In this document: positions 13,592 to 25,643 of the stretch, one piece after another
How the letters are laid out: each line of letters opens with the position of its first letter
How positions within the stretch are numbered: position 1 is the first letter of the stretch
Assembly (NCBI GenBank): GCA_026545225.1
Contig: CM048851.1
Span: forward strand, 31,681,956-31,745,955
Source of the DNA: Cornus controversa
Taxonomy: Eukaryota; Streptophyta; Magnoliopsida; Cornales; Cornaceae
Direction: 5' to 3'
DNA length: 64,000 bases
Notes under the pieces: model-generated
What the model saw: only the letters and a program-made list of their open reading frames with translations
Told to the model about the DNA's origin: nothing
Database searches by the model: none
Program-made: the position numbers and the translations under genes

Positions 13592-14156
13592 GATTTAGGA
13601 AGCATGGATACAGATATGGATACAACATGACAATTTAAAAAAAAAAAAATAGAATACAGAGTATGGTAAGATACAACAATATAAAATAATAAATTATATT
13701 TTTATATATACAAAAAAAATTTATTTTACGTTATTAATATTTTTAATAAAATATATATTATTACTAACAAACAAAATAAGAGTTAAGAGTTATATTATAT
13801 AATTTGCATGGATAAATTTTATACTAAATCATAATATATATCTCAATACTTTTTTTTAAAATAAATATTAAATATTTCTTAACAATTATACTATGATATT
13901 ATTGTTAGAAGAAATACATTTTAATGTTCAAAACTAGTTTAAAATGTGTTTCGAAGTATTTGAGAAATATCGGATACGTGGTCAAAATATTTGATAAGTA
14001 ACGAATATATGTTAGAAATAAAAAATATATATTTTAGAAATATGAATACGTTTAGAAAGTATCAGACATGTATTCGTGAGTATCTGAGGAGTATCAGTAA
14101 TCGATATGGACACGATAAGGGTACATCACTCTTGTACAAGTATCAATGCTTCCTAG
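13592..14156. repeat. Dispersed repeat with GGACAC/GATACGG-rich ends, copy 2
   Basis: The left edge reads GGAAGCATGGATAC and the right edge inverted reads GGAAGCATTGATAC, giving short terminal inverted repeats. The inner sequence is very AT-rich with scattered GTATC/GATAC motifs. Length is about 565 bp with no coding capacity. No clean target-site duplication is visible. Confidence 0.6.
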
Positions 14157-14425
14157 ATAAGAATCCTTATGTAGAGCACATTGAATACATGCCTTGTGTA
14201 AAAAATGGGTTTGTTCTTTCCTTCCTTTTATTTTATTTTCGATGAGTCTATTTTTATTATATGTGATATATGCATATTTATTATTCATTATTTAATTAGC
14301 TTTTGTTAGTACTAAAGTCAAATTGTACTAAACCCTCCTCTATCAAAAAGTTGCAAATTATTTTTTATTTTTGTTTTTATAATAAATATCATCAATTTAC
14401 CAAAAGCTACACCCCTCCAGTAGAC

Positions 14426-14648
14426 GAATGTTGGAATTATGGTGTTAAAGTGGCAACACACGTGAGACATGGACAGATTATTTTGGACAAAATATCCTTA
14501 CGCGTGCAATAAACACACTCAACTTTTCATTTGTAAAATTAATTGTAAAGGATAAAATGAACATGCATAAAGATATTTTCATCAAAACAATCAGTCATAT
14601 GTCACGTGCGTTGCATGTCATCACTTTAATAATAAAACTCCAACATTC
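14426..14648. mobile_element. Small inverted-repeat element, 223 bp
   Basis: The ends GAATGTTGGAATT and AACTCCAACATTC are inverted. The similarity continues inward over about 45 bp (TTAAAGTG, CACGTG and GACATG blocks in inverted order). It is a MITE candidate of unassigned family, since the target duplication is unclear. Confidence 0.5.
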
Positions 14649-14910
14649 ACCCCCTAGAAGGGGGTAATTTGCAATTTTGATAATTTGAGAATGTTTGTTG
14701 CCAAAAGAATAATAGAGAGATGTATTTTGAAACTTTTGATAGTAGATAAGAATTTAGTTTAATTTGGCCTTAGTATTAAAGAACACCACAACATGCAATT
14801 TAATTTTTCACGCAATATTAAGAGTCGAATCGCTAATATCACATTTTTAATGACTGTCAGTACTTAACCTTTCAATACAATGGATACGACAATTGTTTTA
14901 TTTTCCTTTT

Positions 14911-15808
14911 GGGTTAAATTCACTAACCTCCCTTGAGATTTGGTCAAACTACACTCGGAGAAACCGTTTGACCTTAATTTCTTTCACCTCTCCTAAATCT
15001 ATTTTTTCAGTGGTCGAAGTAAATTTTAAGTATGAAAAATAATTTTGACATTGCATTATAATATCACATTATATTTCAAATATGGTAAAATATTATAATG
15101 ACCTCCCCTGAGGTTTACTGTAATTGTACTGACCTCCCCTAAAAAAAATTTAATTTTTAAAATGACATTTTTGTCCACATTATACTTTCTCTCTGTCCAG
15201 TCTTCTTCTTTTGTACTCTTGCTACACCACTACCGTCACCACATATGTCCATCATTGATCTTCGATCTTGATCATAACATATCTGATTAATCACCAAAAA
15301 TTCTATCACATAAATTCTTTTCAAAAATCTTCGATCATGGTGATATATATACAAACACATACATAGGATCGGATCTATGGACTGAGTTGTTGAGTTTAGT
15401 CGTGAGTCACGGGTACAGGTTCACGAAAACAACCGGACTGGCAGTGTCGTGTATGTGGAAGCGTACATATCATTTTAGAATTCAATTTTTTTATTGAATT
15501 ATTTGGGTGTATAGTGGTAAAATCATCTTAAAATATTATTTTAAATCATCATAGGGGAGGTCAGTGCAATTATAGCAAATCTTAGGCATATCAGTGCAAT
15601 TACAACAAACTTCAAGGGATGTCATTATATTTTATCCTATTTGAATATAATGTGATATCATAATGTAAGGGCAAAATTGTCTTTTCACTTTTAAAATTTT
15701 AATTTGACCACTGAAAAAATTGATTTAAGAAAAATGAAAAAAATAAAGGCCAAACGGTCTCTCTAATTTTAATTTGACCAAATATCATAGAAGAGTGAAT
15801 TTAACCCT
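14911..15808. mobile_element. Non-autonomous MULE, 898 bp, perfect 9-bp target duplication
   Basis: The terminal inverted repeats start GGGTTAAATTCACT and run for over 200 bp with a few indels. They are flanked by exact 9-bp copies TTTCCTTTT (14902-14910 and 15809-15817). A 9-bp duplication with long inverted repeats is the Mutator-like hallmark. The centre (about 15170-15500) is unrelated to the arms and may be captured DNA, but I recognise no gene in it. Confidence 0.88.
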
Positions 15809-15972
15809 TTCCTTTTTGTATATACCTGAGTTTTCTCTCTTGATAATTATATGTGCACTATTGATTTATTTCCAAATAATTAAGATACTTTTATAACTAG
15901 ATGTTGTAATAATGAAAAGCATATATTTTCCAATTTGTGAAAAAATTGAAAGAGTAACGAAATGATTATTAA

Positions 15973-16503
15973 TGGGGTGTTTGACTCCGATTGTAAAACA
16001 TATGACTAGGAGTGCGTCTTGAGGACAGGTGTCAGTCATAGTGTCCTACTCTTTTTCCAATTTTTCTGATGACATCAAAGAGATTCAAACTAATTCAAAC
16101 TAACTCATTTGTCATTAATTGCAACAAGATAGCTAGATTGATCAACAACAATGTGGATTCTTATTCATTAGGATATAGCAACTGTGATTTGTATGACGCG
16201 TATGAGAGATGTACTTTGACCAGGACTTTTTTATCTTCAGATAAGTCTAAGAAACTGAAGAGCCAGTCTCCTACTATGACACGTTCTCATTTGACTACTA
16301 TAAATACATAGACGGTCCATATAGCAGGTATGCAATTAATACCCTCTGAGTGTCTTTCTAACTTGAATAAGCCTTTCCGATTTCTAACTTGAGCGTCGGA
16401 GCACAATTGGCCGACACCATGCCGGTGTCCTTCCGATTACCTTTCTTTTGTCTTTTTTACAAGTTGGCGTTTAATCAAATCGGGGCAGATTTCTGCTTCA
16501 TCA
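15973..16503 (+). repeat. 5' LTR of the Tat-type element
   Basis: The LTR begins TGGGGTGTTTGACTC and ends in CA just before the primer-binding region. It matches the downstream LTR over most of its length, including the shared stretches GACGGTCCATATA and TTTACAAGTTGGCGTTT. Confidence 0.8.
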
Positions 16504-17004
16504 GTTGGCGCTGTATGTGAAAAACTATCAAAAACTTGATTGTTCTATCCGAAACATATACGAAACATGATGCACCTAGGATTTAGGCTAGAGACTACAA
16601 CCTGGCAAGACCCTCATATCGGCCATAATCCTCCAGCTGGACAGGACCCTCCTATAGGCCACAATCCTCCGGCCGGGCAGGACCTTTCTGTCGGATAGGA
16701 TCTTCCTACCGGCTATAACCTTCCAGCCGTACCAGATCCGTCTGCCACCCCTGACCTTCCGGGTCACAATTTGCCGATAGAAGGAGAATGAGGCATATAA
16801 CCCTTTAGTCAAGGAGACTTCCTTAGGGCATGCCCCGGAATCCCGAATGACCAGGAGCGAGTCACAACGTTAGAATACCAGGTTCAAAACTTAAATCATA
16901 GTCTGGCCCAAGTACTCCAGCAAAATGCAGCAATCCTGCAGCGTTTTCCTATTGTAGCTCCAGTGCCATCACGAAGTCACCTTAGGCCAATTGATCTAGA
17001 AGGG

Positions 17005-18163
17005 TGACGGGTGTAGAATAATGAATGTTTGTCGTTACTTCTCTACACTTTGTACAAAATTAAAACCTGCAAAAACTTTACTAAAAATTGTATAGTAATA
17101 AGTAGGGTCGAACTACTCTCAAGTGAGAATCAGTAACAAGTCTAAAATTCAAAACCTCAATCTTTTGGGATGAAGAATATTTAAAAAATTAATAATAAAA
17201 ACTAATACTAAATGTCTTTGATCAAATAATGAAACAAATCTCATGGAAAGAGAATTTACCACCATGGATCCATATAAATAAAGTTTCTAATATTCTTATC
17301 TAGTTTTTCCTTCAATAATCAATACACTTCACCAATCCAATTAGAACTTGGAAAGATGAAGGAAGATATGACATAAAAAAAAAAAGCAACACTTGATTAT
17401 ATAAGAGAAAACATTTTTTTACTTAATCTAATGCATATTGGCTAGGTAAACAAAGGTAGGCATTCTACGAATTACCCTTATTTGGCAAACACAAAGAATC
17501 CTCTCTCTAATTTTAGAAAATAAAAATCTAGAATAGAAGAGTAGAAGAATGCTCTTGGGAGAAAAAATTAAACAAGAAAATAAAAGAACTTACTTATATT
17601 TCAGCCATAGTGGCTTCATCACTCCCTTGAGACTTGTGTTTACAAGAAAATATTTTTAACTGCATTTTATTTTTTTTTACAATTTCTAATCCCCTTCACT
17701 ATCCCCTAAGACCCCCTATTTATAGAGTTAGAGGGAATGGTTTAGGTGAGAAAAATTTTAAATACAAAATTCAAAATACAAAATTTAAAAACAAAAATTC
17801 AAAATAAAAATTTTAAAATACAAAACTCAAAATACAAAATTTTGAATTTAAATATTTGATCTTCATATCTTTAATTTGAATTTTGGACTGCAGACGTGGC
17901 CATGTAAAAAGTATTTTGCAAAATTTTGAACTTGAGACCTCTTGTGAAGTAGATTGCATAAAATATCATCTCTCCTACAATTCTTTTTATTTTCATCTTT
18001 GGCTATATATATCATTTTTAGCCTTTTTTTGCTGTTTTTCGTCTTATTTGGAAATCAACCCCTATAAAACATAAAATGCAAAGATAAGAACATTTAAATA
18101 AAGTAAAAGAGTAATTAAAGACTTATTTTGAGATATAAAATAACATATTTTGTGCACTTATCA
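17005..18163. mobile_element. LTR-like insertion (probable solo LTR) inside gag
   Basis: A 1159-bp block starting TGACGGG and ending TTATCA interrupts gag. It is flanked by near-identical 5-mers (AAGGG on the left, AAAGG on the right). It has TG..CA borders, no coding capacity and no resemblance to its host. These features suit a solo LTR of another retrotransposon. The family is unknown. Confidence 0.5.
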
Positions 18164-20459
18164 AAAGGAATGACAGAGGGCGAGACAGTAGAGCTCCGGC
18201 CAAAGAGAGCTCGTGCCCAGGGGAGTTCGGGGTTTATGGCCCGTACTCATAGAGACTCAGGGCATCTAGGGGAGACTGCCTATTATGATAAAGAGTTACA
18301 AGACCTCAAAGCCAAGGTAGAGAACATAACTCACGCCATGAAGGGGAAAGGCCATGCTACAGTGAATGATATGGTTCAGCAAAACCAACCTCCCTTTCTC
18401 CGCTGGGGTAATGAACTGTTATTTGCCCAACAAGTTCAAGATACCCACCCTTGAAAACTTTGACAGGACCAAGGACTTGCTAGATCATCTGGAGACCTAC
18501 AAGGCTCTGATTCACCTCCAAGGAGTACCGAATGAAGTCATGTACAGAGCATTTCCTACTACATTAAAAGGTTCTACCCAGTCAAGGTTTAACAACTTGA
18601 AACCTGTATCTATACATCCATCAAAGAACTGAATCAGTTGTTTGTGAGCAACTTTATTGACGCACGAAGGCATAGGAAGCCCGTTACTTATCTTCTGAAC
18701 ATAAGACAGACTAATGGGGAATCGTTGTGAGACTACATCAACCAATTTAACAAGGAGATATTGCAGGTCGATACCCTTGACGACAAGGTAACAGTTATCG
18801 CATTCATGGGAGAATTGTAGCCCTCAATGTTCTTATACTCAATCCCTAAACATCCACCAGAAATCATTTCAAAACTACTTATAAATGTCCAAAAGTACAT
18901 GAATGCCGAGGATACCTTAGATGCATGGAGGGAAAAAAGAGATGGTGAGAAAAAGACGAACAGGAAAAGGGGGACATTCCAGTAAAGAAAATAGATACCC
19001 CAAGTATAGCAAGACATTGCGAGAGCAGAGCGATAGAGCATCGCATCGAGATAAGGGATTCAATTTGACCCATTTAAACATGTCGATAAGCCAAATCCTC
19101 CTCTACATCCAAGATGACCCCACTGTGACAAGGCCACCGAAGCTAAGAACTGATCCTGCTAAGAGATCACACAACAAGTATTGCAGATTTCACCGTGATC
19201 ATGGACATGACACAAATAAATGCAACGACTTAAAAAGGCAAATTAAAAATTTAATTTGTAGGGGCAGTTGCGTAGATTTATAGTTGGAGATGAAAGGGGG
19301 GCACAGAACCACATCCTTCATTAGGAAAAATCAGAGTTATCTCGGGTGGACTTGCAAGTGGCAGAGAATCCATAGAGACTCATAAGCCGCACGTAAGGAA
19401 AATCAGAAGTTTCTGTGAAGTGGGTGAGGTGAGCCAATCGCCCCCTAAGGCCATACTCCCCCAGCTGGATGATCAGATCAGAACCTTCTTAGAGGATGAT
19501 GTGACAGGAGTCTAGTAACCACATGACAATGCCCTAGTGGTCACACTGATTATTGCCAATTTCACAATTAGACAAGTATTAATTGATAGTTGTAGTTCTG
19601 CTGACATTCTGTTTGTGGGAGCTTTCAACCGGATGAACATTGGAAGGGAAAGACTTAAGCCTACTAAATCCCCACTTATCGGATTTTTTGGAGAAAAATT
19701 ATTTTCACTCGGTATTGTTGACCTTTCAGTCACTACTGGTACAAGCCCAAAGCAATTCACTAAAATGATAACCTTCTTCGTAATAGATTGCCCTTTTTAC
19801 ATACAATGTTATCATGGGAAGAGCTACGTTGAATGTCATAAAAGCAACTTTCACTTACCATCTCCTCATACGGTTCCCTACTAACCATAGTGTTGAGGAG
19901 CTAAGGGGAGATCAAGCCACTACCCGAGAATGCTATGTCACTTTCGTGAAAGAGAAAAAGATGTTAGAGACATTAAGTGTAGAGGGCCTAGAAGTCAAAA
20001 ATAAATAAAAGAACATGCTCAACTACGGGTGGTTGTGTATCAGCAAGCCATATCTTAGTACTATAGTGCTCAAGCTAGGCAGAGGAGTTTTCAACCTGAA
20101 GGATGAGTTTCCAACCTGGAGACCAAGTCCTCCGTGAAGTAACTTAGGCAACCAAACCCCCAGGCACCGAGAAACCAACTCCTAAATGGGAGAGCCCCTT
20201 CAGAATTATCTAAACTCAACGACAGAGGCATATAGATTGGAGACATTGAAAGAGAGGCAGTTGGTCCATCCTTGGAATGCTGAGCATCTGAGGAAATACC
20301 ACCAGTAAGACTTCTTTTAAAAAGTTGCATTTACTTTAATAGTTCTAGTTGAAACTTGGTTTAGTATCGAGCCTTAGGACGATAACTCCGAGGTTTTTCT
20401 CGAATAACACTTTATTTTATCAATAACAGTCTTTTTTGTTTTAAAATATGTTATTATAA

Positions 20460-21480
20460 CTAAAACAAAAAATGAACAAAATAGCCCTACGAGGGCACAA
20501 CCCTGCAAGGACACAACTCTAAAAGAGGGCCTTTAATAAAAAATGCGTGATGAATTAATTCCGAGAACATTGTTAAACAGCCCTATGAGGGCACAATCCT
20601 ACGGGGACACACATTTAACAGATGACCTTTAATGAAAAAAGCGGAATGAATTAATTCTAAGAACATTGTTAAATAGCCCTATAGGGACACACCTTTAACA
20701 GGGGGCCTTTAATGAAAAAGGCAGGATAAATTAGTTCCGAGAATATTGTGAAACATCCTTACGGGGACACACCTCTAACAGAGGGCCTTTAATGAAAAAG
20801 GCGGAATGAATTAATTCTGAGAACATTGTCAAATAGTCCTATAGGGGCACAGCCCTACGGGGACACACTTCTAACAGAGGCCTTTAATGAAAATGCGAAA
20901 TGAATTAATCCCGAGAACATTGTAAAACAACCCTACGGGGATACACATCTGAGGAAGGCTTCTAATGAAAAAGACGGAATGAATTAATTCTGAGAACATT
21001 GTATAGGAGACCCTACGAGGGCACACCTCTAAAGAGGGCCTTTAATAAAAAAAATGAGATGAATTAATTCTGAGAACATTTTATAAGAGACCCTACAAGG
21101 GCACACTTCTAAAGAGGGCCTTTAATGAAAAATGCGGGATGAATTAATTTCAAGAATATTGTTAACACAACCCCACGGGAGCACACCTCTAAAGAGGGAC
21201 TTCAATGAAAAAGGCAGGAAGAATTAATTTCGAGAATATTGTTAATACAACCCCACGGGGGCACACCTCTAAAGAGGACCTTTAATGAAAAATACGGAAT
21301 AAATTAATTCTGAGAATATTATTAACACAACTCCATGAGGGCACACCTCTAAAGGGAGCCTTTAATAAAAAGGCGAGATGAATTAGTCCCAAGAACATTG
21401 TCAAAAAATTTCATGAAGGGATGCCTCTAAAAGGGATCTTTAATGGAAAAGACAGAATAAGTTAATTCCGAGAATATGGT
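20460..21480 (+). repeat. Tandem array, about 12 copies of an ~80-bp unit
   Basis: The units share GAATTAATTCCGAGAACATTGT followed by CCCTACGGGGGCACACCTCT and AAGAGGGCCTTTAATGAAAAA, with successive starts about 77 to 96 bp apart. The array lies between the end of pol and the 3' LTR. Tandem repeats in this position are a known trait of Tat/Ogre elements and can seed satellites. Confidence 0.9.
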
Positions 21481-21739
21481 CAAGTGACCATATGTGGGCA
21501 CAGCCCACCTAAGGGAATGCTACCCAATAACAAGGTGAGTCTAGTGCACAAGTTCTTTTGTAGGATTATGCTATGAAGGTTTTTCTTATAAACTAGAGGA
21601 CACCTCAAGAAGAAAGCAAATAACTCCTCATTAATCAAGAAAAGGGTTACAAGACCGTAGGCGAAAAGGACGATATGGAAGAAAAGTATTACAATATAAT
21701 AAAGAATGGAAAGTAAGATCATATGGGTGAAACACAAAA

Positions 21740-22035
21740 AAAAGGGTCTATCCCTAGAACTGTCTGAAGAAGACTGTTCGAAGTATTAAAGGGCTTGTCC
21801 CTAGAACTATCCGAAGAGGATTGTCTGAAGTATTAAAAGGCCTGTCCCTAGGATTATCCGAAGAGGACTGTCTGAATTATTAAAAGGCCTATCCCTAGGA
21901 ACTGTCTAAAACACTAAAGGGCCTGTCCCTAGGAACTGTCCAAAGCACTAAAGGGCTTGTCCCTGGGAATTATCCAAAACACCCTAGGAACTATTCAAAG
22001 CACTAAAGGGCATATCCCTAGGAACTGTCCGAGCC
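21740..22035 (+). repeat. Second tandem array, short units
   Basis: Units of roughly 35 to 65 bp are built on TGTCCCTAGGAACTGTCC and AAGCACTAAAGGG. About seven copies are graded in length, suggesting expansion and contraction by unequal exchange. A GC-richer stretch of GGCCAG motifs follows (about 22030-22150). Confidence 0.8.
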
Positions 22036-22410
22036 AATCCCAGCTGAAGCCAGCCAATAGGTAAAAACCGACCAAGGTCGGCCAGTCCTTAGCAACTGGC
22101 CCAGGCCAGTCCCTAGGCCCGGTCAAGGCCGGCTTCTAAGGTCCAGCCAAGGCCAGTCCTTAAGACGCAACGCAGAACCAACCTTCCTGCCTAAGACGCA
22201 ACCCAGAACTGACCTTTCTTCCAGTGCAAAAAAAAAAAAAAAAGAGAAAACAATCCGCCTCAGAAGTGGTGGGTTCAAGGCTCGCTAATGGGTTAGGTTT
22301 GAGGACCAACGGAATGCCATGGGCTAAAAGGTCCATTTTTATAGCCCAATGGGCCAGTTGAAGTGTTCCTAAGATTCGACGAGCAACCCTCATGAACAGG
22401 GGGAATCTGA

Positions 22411-22770
22411 TGGGGTATTTGACTCTGATTATAAAATGTATGACGTAGCAATTGTGATTTGTATGACGTATATAAAAGATATACTTTGACCAAGAATTTT
22501 CTATCTCCAGATAAGTCTAGGAAATTGAAGAACGAATCTCCTACTAGGACATATTCACATTTGATTGCTATAACTACAAAGACGGTCCATATACCAGGTA
22601 TATAATTAATACCCTTTGAGTGCCTTTCTAGCTTGAATAAGCCTTTTTGATTTCTGACTTGAGCGTCAGAGCGCAGTCGGCCAACACCACGCCGATGTCC
22701 TTCCGATTGCCCTTTTCTTGTCTTTTTTACAAGTTGGCGTTTGATCAGCTCATGGTGGATCCCCTAATCA
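22411..22770 (+). repeat. 3' LTR of the Tat-type element, shortened
   Basis: The LTR begins TGGGGTATTTGACTC right after the polypurine tract. It lacks an internal block of about 170 bp present in the 5' LTR. The right edge near 22770 is approximate because the last 30 bp have diverged. No clear 5-bp target duplication is seen. Confidence 0.75.
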
Positions 22771-23086
22771 CATTTCATCTAATTGAGTCCTTGATTTTAA
22801 GATTAACATTGTTTCTCCCAAACTACAAATCTTCTAACATTCATATTGCCAATATTCATAGCAGAACAATTTTTCTAATAAATTTAACAATCGACTTGGC
22901 TTCTTTGAATTTCATCATTTAATTCATTCTGTGTTTTATATATATATATTGATTGTGCTGGCTCAATCACTAGGCAAGCTAGGAGGCCGCCTAAGGCTCC
23001 TCTAAAAAAATATCTTACTATATATATTTAAAGTGAGCCCATTCTATTTTTTCATTATATTTTTTATATAATTTTAATATATTTAG

Positions 23087-24003
23087 GGAGGCGATATTCG
23101 CACTCTACTTTTCTACATTTGCACTTCACTTGCCTTTTCCTTTTAAATAAAATGACAAGATAGTCCCTAAACTAATTAATGCATCATCCCTTATTTTATA
23201 ATATTATAACTACCCTTTATACTATACAACTCTTTTTTACTTAGGTTAATACTTTTTTAGTGTTCTAGCCAAAAGAGAACTTTTTCTTGGGTGTTTTTTT
23301 TCTATCCTCACAAATGAGAATTTATTTAATAGAGATAACATTTTTTTTTATCCTGTCAAAAGAGATAACGGGTACTCTAATTTTTTTTTTTTTTTGGCTT
23401 CTGTCAAAATTAAGAGAATTTATTCAAGAGAGAGAACTTTTTTTGGGTCTTTTTTTTTTGCGTACTAAACTTTTTTTTCGGTCATGTCAAAGGAGATAAT
23501 TTATTTAATAGATATAACATTATTTTTGGAGTTTTTTTTCCTCTCAAAAGATAATTTATTCAACAAAGATAACATTTTTTTGGATTTTTTTTATTTACGC
23601 AGTATACTTTTTTTTTTTTTTTAGGTCTTGCAGAGAAAAAAAATTGTCCATTTTTTTCGGTTCCTATCAAAAGAGAGAATTTATTTAATAAAGATAATAT
23701 TTTTTTTGGGTCCTGACAAAATTGATAATTTATTCAACATAGATAACTTTTTTTTATCATGTCAAAAGAGAAAGAAATAACTATTTTTTGGGTCTTTTTT
23801 TTTGGTAATTTTTATTTTTTTTATACTGTCAAAAAGATAGAAAATATTAAAGATTGGAAACAATGAGGAGATATCAGAAAGGATAATTGTGTAATTTGAT
23901 AAAAAAAAAATAATCATTATCTTGTGAAGTTAAGATTAGAAATGTCATTTCTTTTAAGATGGAAGTGCAAACGTAAAAAAGAAGAGTGCGAATATTGCCT
24001 CTC
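23087..24003. mobile_element. Non-autonomous MULE, 917 bp
   Basis: Inverted ends read GAGGCGATATTCGCACTC and GAGGCAATATTCGCACTC, followed by a GCACTTC block at similar spacing. Flanking 9-mers TATATTTAG (23078-23086) and TATATTTAA (24004-24012) match at 8 of 9. The inside is dominated by poly-T and repeated AGAGATAAC motifs and is non-coding. Confidence 0.75.
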
Positions 24004-24334
24004 TATATTTAAATAGATTTATTTGAAGTGTTTATGTTTAACATTTAATGTTTAACGTTTGAAGATAAAAAAATAGAAAACATCTTCCAAGTGCCACAAC
24101 TTCACTACAAGTTACAAAAGAATTTCTTGAAGGAATAGAGTTTTGACAAGTTGCTATTTTCCCGAAACTATAAACCTAAGTTCAACTATGTCACAATAAT
24201 GATTTAATCTCCCTAGCCATATCTATTGAAAAAGATATTATAAAAAACCTAAATTCAAAAATTAAATTAGTAATTTAATTTGCATTTCAAAAGGCAAGAA
24301 TGATTTGTGAATAACATTATTATTAATTTTTTAT

Positions 24335-25510
24335 GGGAGCTGATATTGGCACTCCACTAATATCCTTTGGCACTCCACGCCTATATTTTTGTAAAGTAAA
24401 ACTACAAAAGTGGTCATATGTTATACCATTTTAGGTTCTTATATTTTTAGTACCCTAATTACCCTTCTAATTCAAGACTCAATTTTAATTTTATTTTATT
24501 TTTCTTAAACAAAAGTTTTTTCAACTTTTTTACTTTAGGTTTACAATATAACAATCCATTTATTACCACCCAAATACTATAATTTAGACATTTTTCAATT
24601 GAAACTTCTTGTTCGTGTCTTTATCCTATATAACTCAAAGAATCTAAAATTTGAAATATTTTATTTTTACTCACCAAACATGTAATTTATTTTCCATGTG
24701 TGTTATTTATAAAATAACATAAATTAAAATTTTGAAACATACCATCAATTTGTGAACAAACAAAATAGAAAGGAAGGAGGAGAAAATAAAAAGCAAACGA
24801 AGAAAAAAATCATATTAATTTTTTTATTTTTATCTTTTGAAATTTTAGTGCAAAGACTCCTTAGTTAAATTAAGACAACTACAATTGAAAAAATATTTTA
24901 TAGTCATGTTTTTCTCTTTTCATCTTTTAATTTCTAAAAGTTCTCTATTAAAATAAAAAAGATTTTCTTAGTTTTCTTAAAGAACTATATATCATAATTT
25001 TTATTCAAGTGAAATTAAACTTTCTTTTCATTTTAAATATAATTAATTTTTTTTCAAATAGGTTTTATTCATTGATATAATGTTTGTTTCCAACTCAAAT
25101 ACATTTTTAATATTTCTCTAGGTAATCTATTATTAACAACTTCTTCACAACTTATCTAATCATGTAACTTTTATTATCTGAATCAAATACATTTAATTGA
25201 TACTCTCTAAATCATTATATTGAATCCTAAATTTTTTTTACTTCTAAAATAAATATTGATAAATTGATTCAACATGAAAAAATAATATTTTTAAAATCAA
25301 CGAAGAAATATTTTCACACCAAAAAGGAACGTGAGAGAAAAGTTGTAATTTGGAGTTAAGAATTCTAACATTATCAAATAAGGGCAATTAGGGTATTAAA
25401 AATATAAGAATCAATATTGTATAGTAGAGGGATACCTTTGTAATTGTACTTTACAAAAAGGTAGAAGTGGAGTGTCAGAGGATATTGGTGGAGTGCCAAT
25501 ATCAGCTCCC
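24335..25510. mobile_element. Non-autonomous MULE, 1176 bp
   Basis: Terminal inverted repeats of about 80 bp start GGGAGCTGATATTGGCACTCC at both ends. Exact 8-bp flanks TTTTTTAT (24327-24334 and 25511-25518) sit in a T-rich target, so the duplication could be 8 or 9 bp. The ends share the ATATTGGCACTC theme with the neighbour at 23087, so the two may be distant relatives. No coding capacity is seen. Confidence 0.75.
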
Positions 25511-25603
25511 TTTTTTATTTCAAAATATATAAATATGAAAAATGCCATTTCCGAATTTTTTGCCTTAGGCCTCTAACTATATTGAGCCGGCCTGTGTGTG
25601 TGT

Positions 25604-25604
<1 letters not shown>

Positions 25605-25643
<39 letters not shown>

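Larger units (their letters stand above)
15973..22770 (+). mobile_element. Ty3/gypsy LTR retrotransposon, Tat lineage, broken
   Basis: The LTRs are at 15973-16503 and 22411-22770. A primer-binding region containing TTGGCGC follows the first, and a polypurine tract (AACAGGGGGAA) precedes the second. Gag (about 16600-19270, with an insert) has the retrotransposon-gag fold and the FHRDHGHDTNKC zinc-finger type typical of Tat/Ogre elements. An aspartic protease follows (about 19510-19880). Only the extreme integrase tail (VHPWNAEHLRKYHQ near 20265-20310) remains of the rest of pol, so most of reverse transcriptase and integrase is absent. Coding parts are broken many times and the LTRs differ in length and sequence. 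It is an old fossil. Confidence 0.88.
22960..25600. mobile_element. hAT transposon remnant carrying two later insertions
   Basis: The left end contains GCTGGCTCAAT and the right end inverted GCCGGCTCAAT, each followed inward by AGGCCTAAGGC-like sequence typical of plant hAT termini. Between 24100 and 24310 on the plus strand, translated pieces resemble the end of a hAT transposase dimerisation domain (SIEKDIIKNL followed by FAFQKAR). The element is interrupted by the two MULEs at 23087-24003 and 24335-25510. Little else of the transposase remains. Confidence 0.5.

Noticed and set aside
18512-19073. Minus-strand open frames of 64-102 codons
   Set aside because: They lie opposite the gag region of the Tat-type element and have no independent support.
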